A stretch of DNA of 64,000 nt, taken from assembly GCF_000416985.1 (NCBI RefSeq), contig NZ_ATDL01000014.1:248001-312000 (forward strand), given 5' to 3'. Shown here one piece after another: positions 61,693 to 64,000 of this stretch. A model generated the notes under the pieces. The model was not told the DNA's origin. It searched no databases and saw nothing but the letters and a program-made list of their open reading frames with translations. A program made the translations under genes and the position numbers. Each line of letters opens with the position of its first letter. Within the stretch, counting starts at the first letter, position 1. Source of the DNA: Sphingobacterium paucimobilis HER1398 (GTDB lineage Bacteria; Bacteroidota; Bacteroidia; Sphingobacteriales; Sphingobacteriaceae).

Positions 61693-62886
61693 ATGCACAC
61701 AAAATATAATCAAGGGTACCTGCAATATTTGGAACGAATGAAGCAGATTGGATCCACGGAAATGGTTATTAATATGGGACCCCAGCACCCGTCGACACAC
61801 GGTGTGCTGCGGTTGGAGTTGATCACGGATGGTGAAGTTGTAAGGGATATCATACCGCACTTGGGTTATTTACACCGTTGTTTTGATAAGCATGCGGAAT
61901 CGATGAACTATGGGAAAACTATTCCTTTTACGGATAGACTGGATTATCTGGCATCGATGAATAACAGCCATGCGTTCGTCATGGGAGTGGAGCGTATGCT
62001 TGGGATCGAACATAAGATTCCCAAACGGATAGAATATATACGTGTCTTAGTGTGTGAACTCAACCGGATCGCCTCGCATCTAATAGCGATAGGCACATAT
62101 GGTATAGATATCGGCGCTTTTACACCATTTATGTGGTGTTTTAGAGATAGGGAACATATCATGAACCTATTGGAATGGGCGTCTGGCTCCAGAATGCTGT
62201 ATAATTATATCTGGGTGGGCGGTTTGTTTTATGATTTGCCCGTCGGATTTGAAGAGCGCTGTCAGGAGTTTGTCCAATATTTCAAACCTAAGCTTGTCGA
62301 ATTGGATGACTTATTGTCAACGAATCAGATTTTTATATCAAGAACAGCAAATATAGGTGTGTTGCCAGCAGATGTCGCAGTAAACTATGGCTGTTCGGGA
62401 CCGATGTTGCGAGCGAGTGGCATCAAATGGGATTTGAGACGTATCGACGGGTACTCGGTGTACCCAGAATTGGATTTTGAAATTCCAATCGGAAAAGGCG
62501 AGGCTGGAACAGTAGGCGACTCTTGGGATCGGTACAAAGTGCGTGTGGATGAAATCCATGAGTCCGTAAAAATAATAGAGCAATGTCTTGCACGGTTGTT
62601 GTCTGATTTTGCACGTTTGCCGGACTTTGATCCGCGTGCATTAGTCCCGAAAAAAGTAAATCTGAAGGCTCAGAATTATTATGTACGTGCCGAAAATCCA
62701 AAAGGAGAGTTGGGCTTTTACTTTGAGACACAAGAAAAGACAGACATTCCTAGGCGTTTAAAGGCTAGAGGGCCAAGTTTTAATAATCTTTCGGTACTTC
62801 CGGAATTAGGAAGGGGTGTTTTGATAGCTGATTTGATAGCAATCCTGGGCTCAATAGATATTGTATTGGGAGAAGTGGATAGATAA
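61693..62886 (+). CDS. nuoD: NADH-quinone oxidoreductase subunit D
   Basis: 397 residues from ATG 61693; a TTG at 61681 overlapping the nuoC stop would add four. NuoD motifs: [17 protein letters not shown] with the quinone-site His, [18 protein letters not shown] with the conserved Tyr, [37 protein letters not shown] and [16 protein letters not shown]. Quinone-site residues look intact, so the protein is probably functional. It is the 49 kDa-type subunit next to the N2 cluster. The rest of complex I is not in the window. Confidence 0.95.
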   Translation: MHTKYNQGYLQYLERMKQIGSTEMVINMGPQHPSTHGVLRLELITDGEVVRDIIPHLGYLHRCFDKHAESMNYGKTIPFTDRLDYLASMNNSHAFVMGVERMLGIEHKIPKRIEYIRVLVCELNRIASHLIAIGTYGIDIGAFTPFMWCFRDREHIMNLLEWASGSRMLYNYIWVGGLFYDLPVGFEERCQEFVQYFKPKLVELDDLLSTNQIFISRTANIGVLPADVAVNYGCSGPMLRASGIKWDLRRIDGYSVYPELDFEIPIGKGEAGTVGDSWDRYKVRVDEIHESVKIIEQCLARLLSDFARLPDFDPRALVPKKVNLKAQNYYVRAENPKGELGFYFETQEKTDIPRRLKARGPSFNNLSVLPELGRGVLIADLIAILGSIDIVLGEVDR

Positions 62887-62917
62887 CGAATAAAAATGCA
62901 AAAAAGCGCATAAAAAA

Positions 62918-62948
62918 TTTGGAGTTTAAACATTAAGTTGTATCTTTG
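62918..62948 (+). promoter_or_regulatory. Consensus Bacteroidota promoter downstream of nuoD
   Basis: TTTG (62918-62921), exactly 19 nt, TATCTTTG (62941-62948). The predicted transcript start is near 62955, about 30 nt before the terminator stem. Confidence 0.65.
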
Positions 62949-62954
62949 AGTTCT

Positions 62955-63018
62955 CATAATTTAAGTTTATAATTGGTTAATAGGAAGTCTGCATCCGCCC
63001 GGATGCAGGCTTTTTTAT
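62955..63018 (+). ncRNA. Candidate short RNA or attenuated leader
   Basis: A transcript from the promoter at 62918-62948 would run about 60 nt and end at the hairpin at 62986-63016. No coding frame of useful size is inside. It could be a small RNA, the attenuated leader of the downstream protease-like gene, or simply coincidence with the nuoD terminator. Confidence 0.35.
62986..63017 (+). terminator. Intrinsic terminator
   Basis: AGTCTGCATCC (62986-62996), loop GCCC, GGATGCAGGCT (63001-63011) with one G-T pair, followed by TTTTTT. It lies 100 nt after nuoD. Confidence 0.9.
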
Positions 63019-63145
63019 TTTGGTAGAGACCATATATTCCGTGTTATCAGGATCGACAATAGAGCTACTTGATTTTTTACTAAAAGTTGTTGTATTGGAG
63101 AGATTTATCTAAGTTTATATGTCAAAACGATAACCAATAACAAAG

Positions 63146-64000
63146 ATGAAACCCTTTATCCTTTCAAAGTGGAGGTATGTATTGACCGTAAAATGTTTGA
63201 ACAGACCTGTATTCCATTTGCTACAAGTTGTTGCTCTGTCTCTTCTTGTGTTTTTTGGAGGGTATGCTAACATTTATGCGCAGCATTGGGACTTCAAGGG
63301 TAATAAAAGTAGTGTAACTATACCTATAGAGATCGTCAATCATATTATTACTATCCCTGTACAGCTTAATGGAGAGGAGTTGAGATTTATTTTAGACACA
63401 GGTGTGAAGGAAACTTTATTGTTCGGAAATATAGATTCTGTAGTTCTTCATAATGTTACGTCAATAAACTTTAATGGACTAGGGATTTCTGAGGGGCTCA
63501 AAGGGCTCCTGTCCCTAAGCAATGTATTGGTATTGGGAGATTCTGCGTTGATTGATCATAGACATGATCTCTATGTTGTGGTGGACAGTAGTGTCAACCT
63601 ATCCAAAAATATAGGTATTCCTATCCATGGGATTTTAGGAAGCCATTTTTTTAGCTCTCATATCGTTCGTATTGATTATGTGAAAAAGAAATTGCAGGTC
63701 TTTAAGTCTTTAAATGGGATCGAGAAGATGCTCCAAAAATATACAGTTTTCAAAATGGATCTTTTGAAAGATCGTCCTTTTGTAGCGGTGGACATACTGA
63801 CGGGGAGGCAAGAATTCGAAAGTTTGCGCATGTTGGTCGATTTGGGGAATTCTGATCCTTTAATGCTGTTTACTACAGCACTTCAAGATTATATGATCAA
63901 CACGCCTTATGTGTACGAATTTTTAGGACAGGGATTCAATGGTGATATCTATGGTAAAAGAAGTCGAATTGCTAAAGTACGCATTGGCCGGTTTAGCTTG
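63146..64000 (+). CDS. Retropepsin-like aspartyl protease family protein (3' end cut by window edge)
   Basis: 285 residues are visible and the frame is open at the window end. An N-terminal hydrophobic segment (about 30-50, LLQVVALSLLVFFGGYA) looks like a signal or anchor, giving a secreted protein. Two protease-like lobes are visible: LRFILDTGVKETLLFG has the catalytic DTG near residue 90, GILGSHFFSSHIVRIDYVKKKLQVF is the usual block after it, and MLVDLGNSDPLMLF near 230 is a second, altered DxG (DLG). Bacteroidota relatives often carry a C-terminal PDZ domain, which would lie beyond the window. The substrate is unknown. Confidence 0.8.
   Translation, partial: MKPFILSKWRYVLTVKCLNRPVFHLLQVVALSLLVFFGGYANIYAQHWDFKGNKSSVTIPIEIVNHIITIPVQLNGEELRFILDTGVKETLLFGNIDSVVLHNVTSINFNGLGISEGLKGLLSLSNVLVLGDSALIDHRHDLYVVVDSSVNLSKNIGIPIHGILGSHFFSSHIVRIDYVKKKLQVFKSLNGIEKMLQKYTVFKMDLLKDRPFVAVDILTGRQEFESLRMLVDLGNSDPLMLFTTALQDYMINTPYVYEFLGQGFNGDIYGKRSRIAKVRIGRFSL

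Noticed and set aside
61920..61960. A possible loss of the quinone-binding Tyr in NuoD (PFTDRLDY).
   Set aside because: Counting from the conserved His places the key Tyr in DRLDY, which is kept; the Phe is at a different, variable position.
1..64000. Insertion sequences, prophage, integrases or toxin-antitoxin pairs.
   Set aside because: No transposase, integrase, phage structural or toxin-antitoxin pattern was found in the translated frames.

Overview
The window looks like a chromosomal piece of a Bacteroidota bacterium, most likely family Sphingobacteriaceae (Sphingobacterium/Pedobacter-like). The grounds are the order CBS protein - NAD kinase - DUF6089 - uppS - bamA - ompH - ompH, a MurF-Alr fusion, DUF4290 next to murA, ubiE next to a PorT-like barrel, DUF5686, and promoters of the Bacteroidota type (TTTG, about 19 nt, TAnnTTTG). 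The sequence is AT-rich. No insertion sequence, prophage, CRISPR array or rRNA was seen. It reads as ordinary core genome with islands of lineage-specific genes.

Layout. 1-7.0 kb (minus): outer-membrane biogenesis and NAD kinase cluster. 7.2-9.0 kb (plus): two acyltransferases resembling the N- and O-acyltransferases of amino-acid lipid synthesis. 9.0-11.9 kb (minus): YqeY-like, SDR, PorT-like, UbiE. 12.3-20.2 kb: DnaB, a VanX-like dipeptidase (minus), UvrD/PcrA, DUF4290, MurA and a YceI lipoprotein, with structured intergenic DNA on both sides of DUF4290. 20.3-20.5 kb: tRNA-Leu and tRNA-Gly (minus). 20.6-25.2 kb: RecX (minus), MurF-Alr, DUF502, a degenerate histidine-kinase-like protein and a small unknown. 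25.2-32.5 kb (minus): DUF5686 barrel, PEP-mutase-like enzyme, SH3-like protein, ValRS. 32.7-36.5 kb: tandem LtaS-like AlkP-superfamily membrane enzymes. 36.5-44.2 kb (minus): two unknown envelope proteins, 2-oxoglutarate dehydrogenase E2 and E1, and a photolyase/cryptochrome homologue. 44.5-53.5 kb (plus): NAD-binding protein, UbiD, a small membrane protein with an ABC ATPase, dihydroorotase, LD-carboxypeptidase, M14 peptidase, TIGR03862-like flavoprotein. 53.5-57.1 kb: MFS transporter, DUF937, DUF2891, small unknown. 57.7-64 kb: HtpG, tRNA-His, YqgE/AlgH, PdxH, an isolated NuoC-NuoD pair, and a truncated aspartyl-protease-like gene.

Cell-wall and envelope work is the main theme (UppS, MurA, MurF-Alr, VanX-like, LD-carboxypeptidase, BamA/Skp, LtaS-like enzymes, lipid acyltransferases). 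Central metabolism (SucAB, NuoCD, UbiE, PyrC, PdxH, NAD kinase) and replication/repair (DnaB, UvrD, RecX, photolyase) make up most of the rest.

The least expected features are: an 8-bp periodic array filling the pyrC to LD-carboxypeptidase gap and ending at the start codon; a consensus promoter followed about 40 nt later by an intrinsic terminator near 62.95 kb (candidate small RNA or attenuator); a multi-stem element near 17.1 kb; an SSB-like acidic tip on DnaB; Asp in place of the catalytic Cys in MurA; a direct/inverted repeat cluster and a sigma-54-like element before htpG; and nuoCD without other nuo genes. No complete novel defence or secretion system was recognised.
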